Assembly (NCBI GenBank): GCA_047638975.1
Contig: JBLINB010000006.1
Span: 1-54,060 of the forward strand
Reading direction: 5' to 3'
DNA: 54,060 nucleotides
DNA from: JAPKEZ01 sp047638975
GTDB taxonomy: Bacteria; Planctomycetota; UBA1135
Below the pieces are notes generated by a model. It saw only the letters and a program-made list of their open reading frames with translations, was not told the origin of the DNA and did no database searches. How positions within the stretch are numbered: position 1 is the stretch's first letter; each line of letters starts with the position of its first letter. Below, piece by piece: positions 53,819-54,060 of the stretch. The translations under genes and the position numbers were made by a program.

Positions 53819-54060
53819 TACCATCGGCAGTATCTTCAACGATGATTCCGGCAGCAACTAGTTTGTCACGTACATCATCAGCCAGATCCCAATCTTTGTT
53901 AGCGCGCGCAGCACTACGTTGAGAGATTAAGGCGTCAACGTCAGCGTCGCTAATGCCATTTGCATCACTGCTGTCAGTGACGGCTAATGCGCCAAATATT
54001 TGCTGCACCGGGCCAAGCATGAATTCAAGCACCGCGGCCGAAGATGAAGCATCGAAGTTA
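53799..54060 (-). CDS. cysS: Cysteinyl-tRNA synthetase, C-terminal fragment
   Basis: The frame enters from the right edge and stops at 53799, giving the last 86 residues. The start of the visible part, NFDASSSAAVLEFMLGPV, corresponds to the conserved D-x-N-T-x-x-A-x-x-x-L-F segment of CysRS, and the end, AARANKDWDLADDVRDKLVAAGIIVEDTADGIKW-type (53810-53880), is the family's C-terminal R-x-x-A-R-x-x-K-D-W-x-x-A-D-x-x-R-D signature. The catalytic domain is outside the window. Convergent with trmH, sharing 20 bp. Confidence 0.9.
   Translation of the reverse strand, partial: NFDASSSAAVLEFMLGPVQQIFGALAVTDSSDANGISDADVDALISQRSAARANKDWDLADDVRDKLVAAGIIVEDTADGIKWHRA

Overview
The window looks like a chromosomal segment of a planctomycete-type bacterium, probably a marine lineage with a compact genome. 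This is inference from gene content. It carries the block MoxR / DUF58 / BatA-like / vWA / PQQ-propeller / toroid / coiled-coil lipoprotein that I associate with planctomycetes. It also has CehA/McbA-type and Hyi-type secreted proteins, a HEAT-repeat secreted protein, an AroD-AroE-AroK fusion, and a secreted protein ending in a short planctomycete-like tail. Genes overlap by 1-25 bp on the same and on opposite strands, and no gap exceeds 300 bp. I see no phage, IS element or CRISPR array.

Layout. 1-3599 (minus): deoC, an active aldehyde dehydrogenase, a catalytic-Cys-less partner and a methyltransferase running off the left edge; upp diverges at 3643. 4303-6159 (plus): an unknown helical protein and mutM. 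6157-12461: a TetR-regulated tripartite RND efflux operon with two visible operators. 12706-13946: an abundant-looking secreted protein with a strong terminator. 13993-17603: rhodanese, DoxX/MauE protein, PHP metallohydrolase and alpha/beta hydrolase; a 30-bp direct repeat brackets the metallohydrolase. 17681-19177: Tat-exported Hyi-like TIM barrel and CutC. 19198-27000 (minus): pssA-folK-panC-ispE-DUF2520-aroDEK-HEAT protein, with the initiator tRNA and its terminator at the end. 27045-30409: secreted M28 peptidase convergent with an ABC-F ATPase. 30473-46636 (plus): eno, an FtsB-like protein and a nine-gene MoxR/vWA envelope operon linked by overlaps. 46612-48949 (minus): thiS-thiG-gamma carbonic anhydrase-larE. 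48971-53818 (plus): nusA-infB-rbfA-trmH behind a leader with an attenuator-like hairpin. 53799-54060 (minus): the 3' end of cysS.

How the parts work together. deoC, the ALDH pair and upp form a deoxynucleoside/pyrimidine salvage set. The minus-strand operon mixes essential cofactor, lipid, isoprenoid and shikimate genes. The nusA operon is the standard transcription-translation cluster without rimP. The MoxR block probably assembles or monitors something at the cell envelope, but its substrate cannot be read from sequence. A recurrent control theme is visible: at several operon heads a -10-like hexamer lies only 6-7 nt before the start codon, suggesting leaderless transcripts, while several operon-internal genes have Shine-Dalgarno sequences.
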